DNA of 47,518 nucleotides from contig CANJQC010000032.1 of assembly GCA_947476295.1 (NCBI GenBank), positions 1 through 47,518 of the forward strand. Direction: 5' to 3'. Positions 25,749-34,414 of the stretch are shown in pieces. This DNA is from Planctomycetaceae bacterium. GTDB lineage: Bacteria; Planctomycetota; Planctomycetia; Planctomycetales; Planctomycetaceae. Numbering within the stretch: the first letter of the stretch is position 1; the number at the start of each line of letters is the position of its first letter. Position numbers and translations under genes: made by a program. The notes below the pieces were generated by a model. The model saw only the letters and a list, made by a program, of their open reading frames with translations, searched no databases and was not told the DNA's origin.

Positions 25749-26702
25749 TTAGCCTCGCACAAAGTCCAGGCTGGATGACTGAGCGTCGGACAGCTTGAAG
25801 CTGAAGTTATTCGTTCCGCTGGGCGTCAGGCTGCCTGTCAGTTTTTGACCGTCAGTGCTTCGGCTGAGTGAAAGTGACCCGTTCTCCATGCTGTAAGTTC
25901 CCTGAAACGTGCTCGCCTGTCCGTCTTTGTTGACAGCCATCCAACTGAAGTTTCCATCTGCCTGAAGTGACAGTTGTACGCGAGCCCCGTTGCTCAGATT
26001 TGCCGTCCATGCCCCCGCAATTGTCGATTGTGGCGTCTGAGGTGCTTCAATGGCTGACTGGGCTGCGGCGTTCTGAGGCGGTGCGAATCCTCCTAGTGCC
26101 TGCAACGCAGACTGCTGGGCATCGCCCGCTTGTGTCGTGTTGGCTGGTGCGTTGCTGCTCGATGCAACTCCGGATGGTGATGGAGCTGGTGTCGCATTGG
26201 CTGGTGCGGCGTTCTGAGGAGCGAATGCTTGCGGCGTTACCGCCTGGGCTGTTCCTGCCTGCACCTGCTGCTGTGGGATTTGTTGAGGCTGCTGCAACTG
26301 TTGCTGGCCGTTCGCTGGATTACCATTGAGAGCCGTTCCGGTCGTCGCTACTCCGACCTGCATTTGTGGTTGTTGCAAAGTCTGAGGCAGTGTCTGGAAC
26401 TGTGGTTGCTGCAGTTGTTGAGCCTGCGGAAAGGTCTGCTGCTGGGCTTGAGCATAAACAGGCTGTGGATAGACCGGCTGAGAATACACAGGTGGGCGGT
26501 AAACAGGTTGTGAATGCATGTGTGATGAATACGATGGCTGCAAGTAGCCATGTCCATTGGAATAACTGGATACGTGCGAATGACCGCCGGAATAGCCACC
26601 AGAAGATCGACCGTGGCATCCAGCTTCGACAGACACTGCCGAAATCGCAGAAAATCCGCTCAATACGGCAGCCAGTAACAGTTTGTGTGTGTGACGAATC
26701 AT
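25749..26702 (-). CDS. Secreted Gln/Pro-rich protein with C-terminal beta domain
   Basis: 317 residues. AAGGAG lies 9 nt before the ATG. The signal peptide is 'LLLAAVLSGFSAISAVSVEA'. It is followed by a Gly/Ser/His-rich stretch, Tyr-Pro-Gln-Pro-Val repeats (residues about 65-85), and a long Gln/Ala/Pro-rich disordered segment. The last about 90 residues form a compact beta-rich domain (IAGAWTANLSNGARVQLSL, then 'FQGTYSMENGSLSLSRS'). This domain is seen, from memory, at the ends of other planctomycete secreted and TPR proteins. Only one Cys follows the signal. The function is unknown. It is separated from the GGDEF gene by 138 bp and has its own terminator. Confidence 0.8.
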   Translation of the reverse strand: MIRHTHKLLLAAVLSGFSAISAVSVEAGCHGRSSGGYSGGHSHVSSYSNGHGYLQPSYSSHMHSQPVYRPPVYSQPVYPQPVYAQAQQQTFPQAQQLQQPQFQTLPQTLQQPQMQVGVATTGTALNGNPANGQQQLQQPQQIPQQQVQAGTAQAVTPQAFAPQNAAPANATPAPSPSGVASSSNAPANTTQAGDAQQSALQALGGFAPPQNAAAQSAIEAPQTPQSTIAGAWTANLSNGARVQLSLQADGNFSWMAVNKDGQASTFQGTYSMENGSLSLSRSTDGQKLTGSLTPSGTNNFSFKLSDAQSSSLDFVRG

Positions 26703-26840
26703 GGCAAGGACTCCTTAAAGTTGTTTTACTCTGAAGCATTTGGGAATTCCCATAATGACCCGAGCGAACTTGCCAGAGTTGTGTTACCAATTATTCTGTT
26801 CTTTTTGGGTTCATCTGCAAATAAAGTGCGATCTGGACGT

Positions 26841-29261
26841 TCAGATGCCGACCAGGCGGTGGGTATCGCCCTGGATGATGGAGACTTGAGTCAGACGGCA
26901 AAGGTCAAGCAGTTCATTGGCAGACTGCATTATGCTAATGATGTCAGCCTCTTCGTCGAGGGATTCCATGAGTTGATCGGCGACATCTGCCATGTATTGA
27001 ATTCCGGCGCGGTCGGCGGTGGTGTACAGTCGCTGCGTCAGTTCGCGGAGTTCGCCGATATCCTGATCGTCGAGAGCTGCGACAAGTTGTTCAATCTGCT
27101 GACCGATGTCGAGGGCAATGTCGGTTGACACACCCGGCATTTCGGTACGGTCGCTGGTACGTAAACGAACCGCCGAGATGATGCGTTCTACGAGTTCCGG
27201 ATCGAAATGAGTTCCAGCACAACGGCGAAGTTCCTCAAACGCTTCGGTTGGTGACTTCCGAAGACGATAGACAGCGTCGGATGCCATCGAATCATAGGCA
27301 TCGGCGATAGCCAGAATTCGAGCGGCGACACTTGGCATCTCAGACCTGTTCTCATTCTTCTGATCATTGCTAAGATCATACCAGACCGAATACTGCTCGA
27401 CGATTTCCGTCACCGCGTTGGAACCAAACGATGACTTCACAAGCTGCTGACTCATAGCGCGAGTGCGGCGCATGACGGTCCATTCTTCTTCGCTGAGTTG
27501 TCCGGACTTATGCAGAACAGCATCCGGCACACCAATCTTCCCAATGTCATGCAGCAAGGCCGCAATTTCCAGCGTGTAGCATTCACGCATCGACAGCAGG
27601 CCTTCGCCCGCAGCGACGCATAAATCTGCGACTCGACGACTATGTGCGGCCGTAGGTTGATGACGAAACGACATAGCGGACAGCAGAGCGGTGACGGCCT
27701 GAAACGGGATCGACACGACAGGCTGCGGTTGCGGCGTTTTACGACGTTCCGGAGCTGCGCTGTCAGCCAACTGAGCGATTTGTTTACGTGCCTTGTCGAA
27801 TCGCACAACTTGGTTTCGTCCATGCCGCTTGGCGACGAACATGGACTTATCAGCCTGATCGAGAAGATCCTGAGGTGAGGTGGAGTTGTGCGCCATGCTG
27901 GACACTCCAAGGCTCGCGGTGACGCGAAGATCATCCGTGACAAGCGTCTTGATGGCCAGCCGAATACGTTCGGCTCGCAACTCTGCTTCGTCGATGTTGG
28001 TGCCGGGCATGAATACAGAAAATTCTTCGCCACCGTACCGACACAGGACGTCATCTTCGGAAATAGTTTTTACGATAGCAGCGGCAACTCGCTGCAGGAT
28101 CTCATCTCCCCTCGCATGGCCGTGATTGTCATTGATCGCTTTGAAATTGTCGATGTCCACCATGACGGCTGACAGTTCGCGACTGTTCTGTTGAGCCTCG
28201 TCCCACACGGCTTCGAACATTTTGAAAAAACTGCGACGATTGACGCAGCCGGTGAGTGCATCTCGCGTCGCCAGCCATTCGAGTTCATGGTTTTGCTGGC
28301 GAATTTCTTCGCTGGACTGTTTCAGAGACTGCAGTGCGTCGCGGAGTTCTTTTTGCTTTCGATCGAGTTCCGTGACGTCTTCAAAGCTGGCTACCACGCC
28401 TCGGATACGTTGCATTTCGTCGTGGATCGGTACCGTACTTAATGAGAACGTGCGTTCGGAATTCGCGGTGCTGAATTTCATCAGCGCGCCGCGTCGCCTT
28501 TCTCCGTATGCTGCTGTCTTGAGCCAGGGATAGTCGGCTTCACTGGATTCACCGACCATACGAAAACCCAGTTCGCTGGCTTTGCGACCTATAAGATCTT
28601 CTGCCGTCTCACTCGTATGCTGGGCGAATGCCGCATTGGCCAGCATTACGACTCCGTCACGATCAAGGACCAGCAGTCCCTCTGCCAGAGCGTCGAGTGC
28701 TTCACGAACGCGCGGAGGAATGACCTGCGACGGATTCAGATGTTGCAGGACTCTTCTCAGATACGCTGAGAACGCCACAAACAGGCCACCTCCAATGAAG
28801 ATCGCAAGAGAAAACTCAGGCCGCATTGTGGCACCAAAGGGCCCGGCGGCAACTTCGGTGAAACGTATTTCCAGTTGCCTCAGGTCTCCTTTGTTCGTCG
28901 AGATCGGGACGACGAATTCGCGGGAAGTGAATGGTCTCTCGCCGACAGTCTCCCAGATCCGCGCGTGTGGGCCGGACGCAAACACCAGGTGTCCGTCATC
29001 AATTTTTCGAGCGGCGATGCTCTCAACTTCCGGATTGCGTTCGCGAATACTGTCGAACGTCGTCAGAATCTCGCGCTCGGTCATCCGGGTCTCCAGAGCC
29101 ATGAAGCTCACGGCTACTGCTTCGCAGAAGGCCTCCCGATTTCTTTGCGCAGACGTGCCAACGTTGGGAATCAGACCCAGCAGCCCAGCGACCAGTACAG
29201 CGGTGACTGTGAGGCTGACCAACCCAAGGACAATTCTGATGCTTGAGGAAGAAATTTTCAT
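26841..29261 (-). CDS. Membrane PAS-GGDEF-HD signalling protein
   Basis: 806 residues. TM1 (IVLGLVSLTVTAVLVAGLLG) is followed by a roughly 135-residue periplasmic sensor and TM2 (FSLAIFIGGGLFVAFSAYL). A PAS domain ('ALAEGLLVLDRDGVVMLANA') and a short coiled coil lead to a GGDEF diguanylate-cyclase domain with an intact GGEEF at 410-414. No inhibitory RxxD is seen just upstream. An HD domain follows (LLHDIGKIG, His571-Asp572), and a roughly 90-residue helical Hpt-like tail ends the protein. The HHExxDGxGYP part of an HD-GYP domain is missing, so c-di-GMP hydrolysis is doubtful while synthesis seems possible. Its start overlaps the stop of the 57-aa ORF by ATGA. Confidence 0.9.
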   Translation of the reverse strand: MKISSSSIRIVLGLVSLTVTAVLVAGLLGLIPNVGTSAQRNREAFCEAVAVSFMALETRMTEREILTTFDSIRERNPEVESIAARKIDDGHLVFASGPHARIWETVGERPFTSREFVVPISTNKGDLRQLEIRFTEVAAGPFGATMRPEFSLAIFIGGGLFVAFSAYLRRVLQHLNPSQVIPPRVREALDALAEGLLVLDRDGVVMLANAAFAQHTSETAEDLIGRKASELGFRMVGESSEADYPWLKTAAYGERRRGALMKFSTANSERTFSLSTVPIHDEMQRIRGVVASFEDVTELDRKQKELRDALQSLKQSSEEIRQQNHELEWLATRDALTGCVNRRSFFKMFEAVWDEAQQNSRELSAVMVDIDNFKAINDNHGHARGDEILQRVAAAIVKTISEDDVLCRYGGEEFSVFMPGTNIDEAELRAERIRLAIKTLVTDDLRVTASLGVSSMAHNSTSPQDLLDQADKSMFVAKRHGRNQVVRFDKARKQIAQLADSAAPERRKTPQPQPVVSIPFQAVTALLSAMSFRHQPTAAHSRRVADLCVAAGEGLLSMRECYTLEIAALLHDIGKIGVPDAVLHKSGQLSEEEWTVMRRTRAMSQQLVKSSFGSNAVTEIVEQYSVWYDLSNDQKNENRSEMPSVAARILAIADAYDSMASDAVYRLRKSPTEAFEELRRCAGTHFDPELVERIISAVRLRTSDRTEMPGVSTDIALDIGQQIEQLVAALDDQDIGELRELTQRLYTTADRAGIQYMADVADQLMESLDEEADIISIMQSANELLDLCRLTQVSIIQGDTHRLVGI

Positions 29262-29431
29262 CGCGTAACTTTTGTTGCCGGCAATAGAGAACCTCCACGA
29301 AAGATGATGTCAACATAGCCCAAAGACCTTGACGTGAAGACAATTCCCGTTGATCCGACCACGATTTTGTCCATAACTTCATGTGTTATCTGGATTTCCT
29401 GCTGTTCAACCGGCTTCTGCGAATTGTTCAT
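29258..29431 (-). CDS. Small ORF (57 aa) coupled to the GGDEF-HD gene
   Basis: From ATG 29431 it encodes 57 residues and ends in an ATGA overlap with the GGDEF-HD gene, which argues for translation. The frame remains open upstream to 29602, but that part runs through the csrA terminator, so a start downstream of it is favoured; the ribosome-binding site is weak. The translation is soluble and mixed (beta-strand-like 'IVFTSRSLGYVDIIFRGG'), and no family is recognised. It may serve mainly as a coupled leader peptide. Confidence 0.5.
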   Translation of the reverse strand: MNNSQKPVEQQEIQITHEVMDKIVVGSTGIVFTSRSLGYVDIIFRGGSLLPATKVTR

Positions 29432-29494
29432 CTGGAAGAAATCGATCGGTACAATCGCGTCGGTTGGCGCAACCGATACAGACACAACGTACGT

Positions 29495-29520
29495 AAAAAA
29501 ACCGGGGAAGGTTCCCCGGC
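29495..29520 (-). terminator. Intrinsic terminator of csrA
   Basis: On the minus strand a 7-8-bp GC-rich stem (ccgggga/tccccgg around 29502-29519, tight loop) is followed immediately by a run of seven T (complement of the A-run 29495-29501). It lies 63 bp after the csrA stop and 64 bp before the start of the small ORF. It should separate csrA from the GGDEF-HD genes, or attenuate read-through into them. Confidence 0.85.
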
Positions 29521-29582
29521 TTGAGCCACGCTGATGGTTGAGTGAATGACCACTCTGAACCAACGCTCTACTTAAATTTATT

Positions 29583-29780
29583 TCAGTTGGTCGGCACGAC
29601 AACGTCGTGGCTTTCCGGCTTCCTGTCGCTGAAATTGCAAAGCTCTTCGCGAACGATGTTCATCGCTTTCGGCGCTTCGATCCCGATGCGAACTGAGTTG
29701 GGGCCAATGCGGACAATCGTGATCGCAACGTCGTCACCGATCAGAATTCGCTCACTGGTCTTCCTAGAAAGTACCAACAT
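29583..29780 (-). CDS. csrA: Carbon storage/translation regulator CsrA
   Basis: 65 residues, close to the usual 61-70. The N-terminal 'MLVLSRKTSERILIGDDV' and 'VRIGIEAPKAMNIVREEL' are the hallmark RNA-binding strands; Arg6 and the Arg of VREEL (position 44) are kept. It binds GGA motifs in mRNA leaders and controls translation and stability. AGGGAGAGAG before the ATG is the ribosome-binding site and could itself be a weak CsrA site. No fliW gene lies next to it in the window. It ends with a strong terminator. Confidence 0.96.
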   Translation of the reverse strand: MLVLSRKTSERILIGDDVAITIVRIGPNSVRIGIEAPKAMNIVREELCNFSDRKPESHDVVVPTN

Positions 29781-30338
29781 ATTTCTCTCTCCCTGCGCCT
29801 TGTCCTAGGTCTTCCTTGATCCGCCTGGGCTGACCACATCGTGGTTCGACGGCCCCCGACTTGCCGCCCCCCCCCATTTTCTGATCCGGCAGATTCGCCT
29901 GACATCACAATGATTGCGACGTCAATACGATAACACCCCGCACAGTCGCTGCCAACAGGAAAATCGAGGAAATCGCCTTTGCCAAAAAAAGCAGCACAAT
30001 CGCAGCGTGCGGCCCATGCCTTAATTTTAGGCACACAAAACACGGCAGGCTTTCCGCCAATATGGCAGCGGCTTCCAGATCTGGCCGTTCGCTTGTGTTT
30101 CGCAGGTGTTCAGAGTGAAATTCGGTTCGCTACGCCGGCGCGGCCAAGATTTGACAGTTAGACGATCAATGGGCGTGGGCGGGTTCGCGGCGGAGGTAAA
30201 TGGTGCTCGCGGACTCCCCCGCGGTCGGTGCCTGGTGTAAAGGTTAGTCATCTCATTCGTGGCTGTTCGCAGATGGGGGCCAACGCGGCTTTTCAGGGCT
30301 CTGTCCCGCTCTGCGTTTTTTTATTCAAGGAATCACCA
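29781..30338. other. Divergent intergenic region between csrA and the oxidoreductase gene
   Basis: 558 bp. It must hold promoters for both neighbours. A run of nine to ten C occurs near 29867-29876. A minus-strand open frame (29741-30043) overlaps csrA and looks non-coding. AAGGA at 30327-30331 is the ribosome-binding site of the next gene. No other structure was recognised. Confidence 0.5.
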
Positions 30339-31382
30339 GTGGTCCGGATTGGAATCATCGGCGTAGGGTTCATGGGGTACACGCATTTTGAAGGAGCTCG
30401 TGACCTGGTCGGCGCGAAGGTAACGGCGATCTCGACGCGTGATCCGAATAAGCTGGCGGGAGATTGGACCTCAATCAAGGGCAACTTCGGGCCACCTGGA
30501 GGCCACGTTGATGTTTCGCAACTGAAGTGCTGTGCGGACTATCGCCAGCTCCTGACCGATCCTGATATCGACCTGATTGATGTCTGCCTTCCCACTGACA
30601 AGCATTTCGAAGTGGTGATGGAATCGCTGAAGGCCGGCAAACCGACACTGGTGGAAAAACCGATCTCTGTGGACCTAGCTCAGGCCGAGCAAATGGTCAA
30701 AGCAGCTCAGGCCGCCAGGGTGCCACTCCTCGTTGGTCACGTTCTGCCATTTTTCCCGGAATTTCGCTTCGCCGCCGAATCTATTCAGGACGGACGTTTT
30801 GGAAAGCTAAAAGCTGCGCACTTCAAGCGAGTTATTAGTCCGCCGGACTGGTCGAGCGACATGTCAGATTTCCGTAAGCTCGGAGGCTGGGGAGTCGATC
30901 TGCACATTCACGACAACCACTTTATCGCGCACGCTTTTGGGCGACCCGACGGAGTCTTCTCACGCGGCCTGCTGCAGGATGGTTTCGTGAATCATGTTCA
31001 CACGTCGTACCTGTACTCCGACGGCCCGGCAGTCTCGTGTGTGAGTGGTGGAATCGCTGCGAAGGGGCTGCAGTTCTCTCACGGGTACGAATTGTACTTT
31101 GAAAACGCGACTGTGTTGTTTGATGCAGGAACTCTGGCCGGCGAATGGACCGTAAGTCGCCCGCTGAGCGTCATCACCAACGACGGCAAGATGACGCACC
31201 CGGAACTTGGCGGCAGCGGCAAGTGGTGCGGTGCATTCACTGACGAGCTGCAAGTGGCTGTAAACACGATCACTGGCAAACAATCTGCTGGTCCATTATC
31301 AAGCGACACGGCGCTGGCCGCATTGCAACTCTGCTGGGCCGAAGCTGCCAGTATCGAATCTGGAGCTGTCGTGCCGCTGTAA
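30339..31382 (+). CDS. Gfo/Idh/MocA family NAD(P)-dependent oxidoreductase
   Basis: 347 residues from GTG 30339, chosen because AAGGA precedes it by 7 nt and because the Rossmann strand begins at once (VRIGIIGVGFMGYTHFEG, with GxGxxG). An in-frame ATG at 30228 would add an unrelated N-terminus. 'VCLPTDKHFEVVMESLKAGK' then 'PTLVEKPISVDLAQAEQMV' carries the catalytic EKP lysine. A C-terminal GFO_IDH_MocA_C-like domain follows ('GGWGVDLHIHDNHFIAHAFG', with the His-Asp region). These enzymes oxidise or reduce sugars and inositols; the substrate cannot be read from the sequence. It is a single gene followed by a repeat-rich gap. Confidence 0.93.
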   Translation: MVRIGIIGVGFMGYTHFEGARDLVGAKVTAISTRDPNKLAGDWTSIKGNFGPPGGHVDVSQLKCCADYRQLLTDPDIDLIDVCLPTDKHFEVVMESLKAGKPTLVEKPISVDLAQAEQMVKAAQAARVPLLVGHVLPFFPEFRFAAESIQDGRFGKLKAAHFKRVISPPDWSSDMSDFRKLGGWGVDLHIHDNHFIAHAFGRPDGVFSRGLLQDGFVNHVHTSYLYSDGPAVSCVSGGIAAKGLQFSHGYELYFENATVLFDAGTLAGEWTVSRPLSVITNDGKMTHPELGGSGKWCGAFTDELQVAVNTITGKQSAGPLSSDTALAALQLCWAEAASIESGAVVPL

Positions 31383-31493
31383 TGTCCCTCAACGTCAACG
31401 CACTCCAACATGAATCGCCGCAACGTCCCCTGCGATTCCTTTTGTGGGTCTGGTATGTTTCTAGGCGTTACTCCCGACACGCATTGTCGCCGG

Positions 31494-31535
31494 CAAACGT
31501 ACCGGAGGGCTGACGCCCGCCGCTCGCGGGGTATT
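31494..31535 (-). repeat. Copy A of a dispersed GC-rich repeat
   Basis: Read on the minus strand it contains gcgagcgg, then a gcgt-agccctccggtac core. The same order occurs on the plus strand at 43419-43447. It is part of the 441-bp non-coding gap (31383-31823) between the oxidoreductase and the second DUF11 gene, which holds no gene that I can support. Confidence 0.6.
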
Positions 31536-31560
31536 GATTTAGTCTTGAGATTTGGCATTT

Positions 31561-31628
31561 TCGTTTAACGGCGAGCCGCAGGCGCAGGCGAAATGCGGCA
31601 ACGACGCCTGCGGCTTGCCGTTAAACGA
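31561..31628. repeat. Long inverted repeat, 24-bp arms
   Basis: The arm tcgtttaacggcgagccgca plus ggcg (31561-31584) is matched by its reverse complement at 31605-31628 with a single mismatch; the loop is 20 nt. It is followed by ttaaatcaac, so it could stop transcription from either side. Its GC-rich arms next to copy A of the dispersed repeat suggest a non-autonomous mobile element or a repetitive extragenic palindrome. Confidence 0.8.
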
Positions 31629-31823
31629 TTAAATCAACAGGCCGCTCGCCGGATCGGCTCAAATCGACAGGAAAAACATGCGGAATTGCGGTTTCAGATT
31701 CACATCCTGCTGCAGCTTTGCTAAACCACCACTATCTGGAGGACTCGTTGTGGCGGCGAGTGGGAGGTCGAAGTTCTTCGACAATCACTGAACGAGCCAT
31801 CCTCTGGCGCAAGGATGTGTTAA

Positions 31824-33458
31824 ATGACATCTGTCTTACTCTTTCTGTTCATGTTCCTGACGTGCCTTATGTTTCTGGGCATGCTCTGGGGAGATCGGCT
31901 GAGTTTTCCTAGTCTGTTCGAAGGCAATTGGCTAAACCCGATCAGTGGCGTGATCAACGTGGTCTCGCGGACTTTGGGTGAATTCTTGGAAGTGTCGGTC
32001 GAGTTTATTGTGGGCCACTTGTCGTGGGTTGTGGCTGCCGTTTCCGGGACGGCCGGATTGATTCTTGTGGCGTTCCTTATGGGTGGCGGGCTCGCCTCTG
32101 ACGCCGAAGCATACCATCGTGACAGTGTCGCCCCGCTTTATGCCGGCGGCGTCGTGGATCGCATTAAGGAGGTCAAGCCAGCAGAACCGGGTCGGGAAAT
32201 CGCCAACGGCATTATGTTGGCGAAAGCCGATGTGGATGATTCGAATTACGTCGCGCAGGCGAAGGGTGGTGAGTACCTAGTGTTCGGACGACCTGAATAC
32301 CAGCCCCCACGAGTGCTGCCTCGCCGACCGATCGACGGGTCAATCGCTGCCGCACCGACGTCACGACCATTGCTCGCACGTCCCGAGCTGGACGTACGTT
32401 TTGATCGATTGACTTCCGAAACGCTGATCCCGGATCGTTTGCGCACAATCCGCACCGATGGACGATTGCTCAACGATCTTCCCAATACGCAGTTTGTCGA
32501 TCGCGCCGTTCGAAATCTGCTGCGTGATAACTGGCGTGCCGGGCTTGGTCTGCCGAATGCATCCGGCGGCCCTGGGGAGCCCGATGATCTGGTCCCCGAA
32601 TCGCCGCTCGCGGCAGTGCGTGATCTGGAATCTCGAATCCGAGTGACGCCGGGTGTGCTGGTTTCCAGACATGATCTGCGCATCGAAAAAACGGCACCGC
32701 AAAGATCAGCGACAGGCGAAGTGACGCTGCAAATCACGATTACGAATCTGGCCAGAAGCGTGATCGATGGACTGCTGGTGCGGGAACTGCTTCCGTACGG
32801 TACAAAAGTGCGCGGGCATGTTCCGGAAGGTGTCCTCCGTGATGCGACGCTGACATGGCTGGTGAGCGACCTGCAGCCTCAGGAAGAACAAGCCTTCCGC
32901 TTCACTGTCATTCCTGCCGACGATCCGATTGGAGGCCGCGATACATTGTTTGAATCTCAGACCGAAGTTTCAGCGCTCACGGCTGTCACGACGCGCACCG
33001 TCGTGACAGAAGAAATGTTCCAGCCGGTGCCGCCGCGGCCAACCAGCGGGACACGCCCTCCGGAAATCGCTCGGGCACCAAAACTGCGTCTGCGGATTGC
33101 TGAACCAGAATCAGCAGCGACCGCTGGAGCCTGGACAACGGTGATGTTTCGCATCAGCAATATCGGCAACACCAGTGCCGAGGATGTCCGACTGCGACTG
33201 ATCCTTGATGAAATGCTCGATCACCACGCGCTGTCAGACGATGACCTCGACCGTCAGCTCGATGCCCCCATCGCCCGTATATCGCCGGGTGAAACACGCG
33301 ACTTTGAGCTTGTGGTGAAGCCCCGCCGAACCGGCGAAGCGGTGTCTACTGCCGAATTGCTCTTTGCCGACCAACAACTCGACCTGCAAACCTTTCGCCT
33401 CAGCAGTACCCGCGCTGCTAACTCATCAACGTCTGAACCAACCCGAGTCCGTCCGTAA
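31824..33458 (+). CDS. Membrane-anchored DUF11-repeat protein
   Basis: 544 residues. AAGGA lies 8 nt before the ATG. Two N-terminal membrane helices are visible (SVLLFLFMFLTCLMFLGML and VVAAVSGTAGLILVAFLMGGG), followed by a Pro/Arg-rich linker. Two DUF11/CARDB-type Ig-like domains lie at about residues 275-365 and 415-525 ('TLQITITNLARSVIDGLLVR', 'LTWLVSDLQPQEEQAFRFTV', 'MFRISNIGNTSAEDVRLRL', 'ISPGETRDFELVVKP'). It is probably an envelope protein with its bulk in the periplasm. The domain style is shared with the protein at 7747-9891, but there is no close sequence identity that I can see. It precedes rnc by 114 bp. Confidence 0.82.
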   Translation: MTSVLLFLFMFLTCLMFLGMLWGDRLSFPSLFEGNWLNPISGVINVVSRTLGEFLEVSVEFIVGHLSWVVAAVSGTAGLILVAFLMGGGLASDAEAYHRDSVAPLYAGGVVDRIKEVKPAEPGREIANGIMLAKADVDDSNYVAQAKGGEYLVFGRPEYQPPRVLPRRPIDGSIAAAPTSRPLLARPELDVRFDRLTSETLIPDRLRTIRTDGRLLNDLPNTQFVDRAVRNLLRDNWRAGLGLPNASGGPGEPDDLVPESPLAAVRDLESRIRVTPGVLVSRHDLRIEKTAPQRSATGEVTLQITITNLARSVIDGLLVRELLPYGTKVRGHVPEGVLRDATLTWLVSDLQPQEEQAFRFTVIPADDPIGGRDTLFESQTEVSALTAVTTRTVVTEEMFQPVPPRPTSGTRPPEIARAPKLRLRIAEPESAATAGAWTTVMFRISNIGNTSAEDVRLRLILDEMLDHHALSDDDLDRQLDAPIARISPGETRDFELVVKPRRTGEAVSTAELLFADQQLDLQTFRLSSTRAANSSTSEPTRVRP

Positions 33459-33572
33459 CGCCGATCAGTCGTCAGTGGGAAATTCACTTCTGAGGGCAAG
33501 CTGTTCGACAGAATCAATCGCTATACTCATATGGAAATCCACCTCTTGCTTCCATTGGATTCTTAGGTTTGC

Positions 33573-34274
33573 ATGCCTTCAATTGATGATATCCTCATTG
33601 CCTGCGAATCCCGCATTGGCTATCAATTTCGCGACCGGGTACTGTTACGCCGCTGCCTGACGCACAGCTCCTCCGCCGAGACACGCCTTGATTCAAATGA
33701 ACGCCTCGAGTTCCTTGGTGATTCCGTGCTGGGTGTCGTCATCTGCGAGTATTTGTTTCAGAATTTCCCAGATCAACGCGAAGGCCAGATGACTCAGATG
33801 AAATCTTGGCTCGTCAGTCGCCAGACGTGTGCTCGCGTGGCCCGTTTGTTGAAGGTCGAAGAATTGATTTTGGTTGGACGCGGCCTCCAGAGTATTCCGG
33901 ATTCCATCCTGTCGGCGGTGGTAGAATCGCTGATTGCCGGCGTTTACTTTGACGGTGGTTTTGAAGCGGCGCGACAGTTTATTCACACGTCATTTCGTGA
34001 AGAACTGGCTCTGTGTCGTCCGGAAGATGCTGAAAACTTCAAGAGTCAGCTACAGGAGATCACGCAGCGAGAAATGGGCAAGACGCCGGAGTATGTCGTC
34101 GTCGAAGAGACCGGCCCTGATCACGCAAGAGTGTTCTGCATTGTGGCTCGCGTTGGTAATGTCGTGTTTGAATCAGGTTGCGGTAAGACCAAGAAAGAGG
34201 CCGAACAGCAGGCCGCGCGCAACGCTGTCGAATCACTTCAACGACCTGCAGCGGAACGTGACGTATTTGAATAA
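33573..34274 (+). CDS. rnc: Ribonuclease III
   Basis: 233 residues, normal length. It cleaves double-stranded RNA in rRNA and mRNA processing. The RNase III signature NERLEFLGDSVLG is at residues 42-54. A C-terminal double-stranded RNA-binding domain begins near 160 and includes 'GNVVFESGCGKTKKEAEQQA'. In the second active-site motif the usual 'ILADxxEAL' reads ILSAVVESL (residues 112-120). Glu118 is retained, but the Asp expected at 115 is Ala. That Asp is one of the metal ligands in E. coli and Aquifex RNase III. The protein may thus be less active or use another ligand. No era or acpP neighbour is present. Confidence 0.93.
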   Translation: MPSIDDILIACESRIGYQFRDRVLLRRCLTHSSSAETRLDSNERLEFLGDSVLGVVICEYLFQNFPDQREGQMTQMKSWLVSRQTCARVARLLKVEELILVGRGLQSIPDSILSAVVESLIAGVYFDGGFEAARQFIHTSFREELALCRPEDAENFKSQLQEITQREMGKTPEYVVVEETGPDHARVFCIVARVGNVVFESGCGKTKKEAEQQAARNAVESLQRPAAERDVFE

Positions 34275-34414
34275 CCCTGAGTCTCACAGGTCAGGACCGA
34301 GCGAGCCGAGAGAAGTCATTGGCCGGGCGCCTGCGTCCTCGCTGTGTTGACTTTTGAAAAGTGTTTCCGACTTGAGTCAGGTTTTGGGTGCGATTGTGGA
34401 ACGATCATCCGCAG

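Noticed and set aside
28582-29268. Plus-strand 228-codon ORF antisense to the GGDEF-HD gene
   Set aside because: Ser/Arg-rich antisense shadow with no domain.
29741-30043. Minus-strand 100-codon ORF upstream of csrA
   Set aside because: It overlaps the csrA start out of frame, contains the poly-C-derived Gly run and has no recognisable fold.
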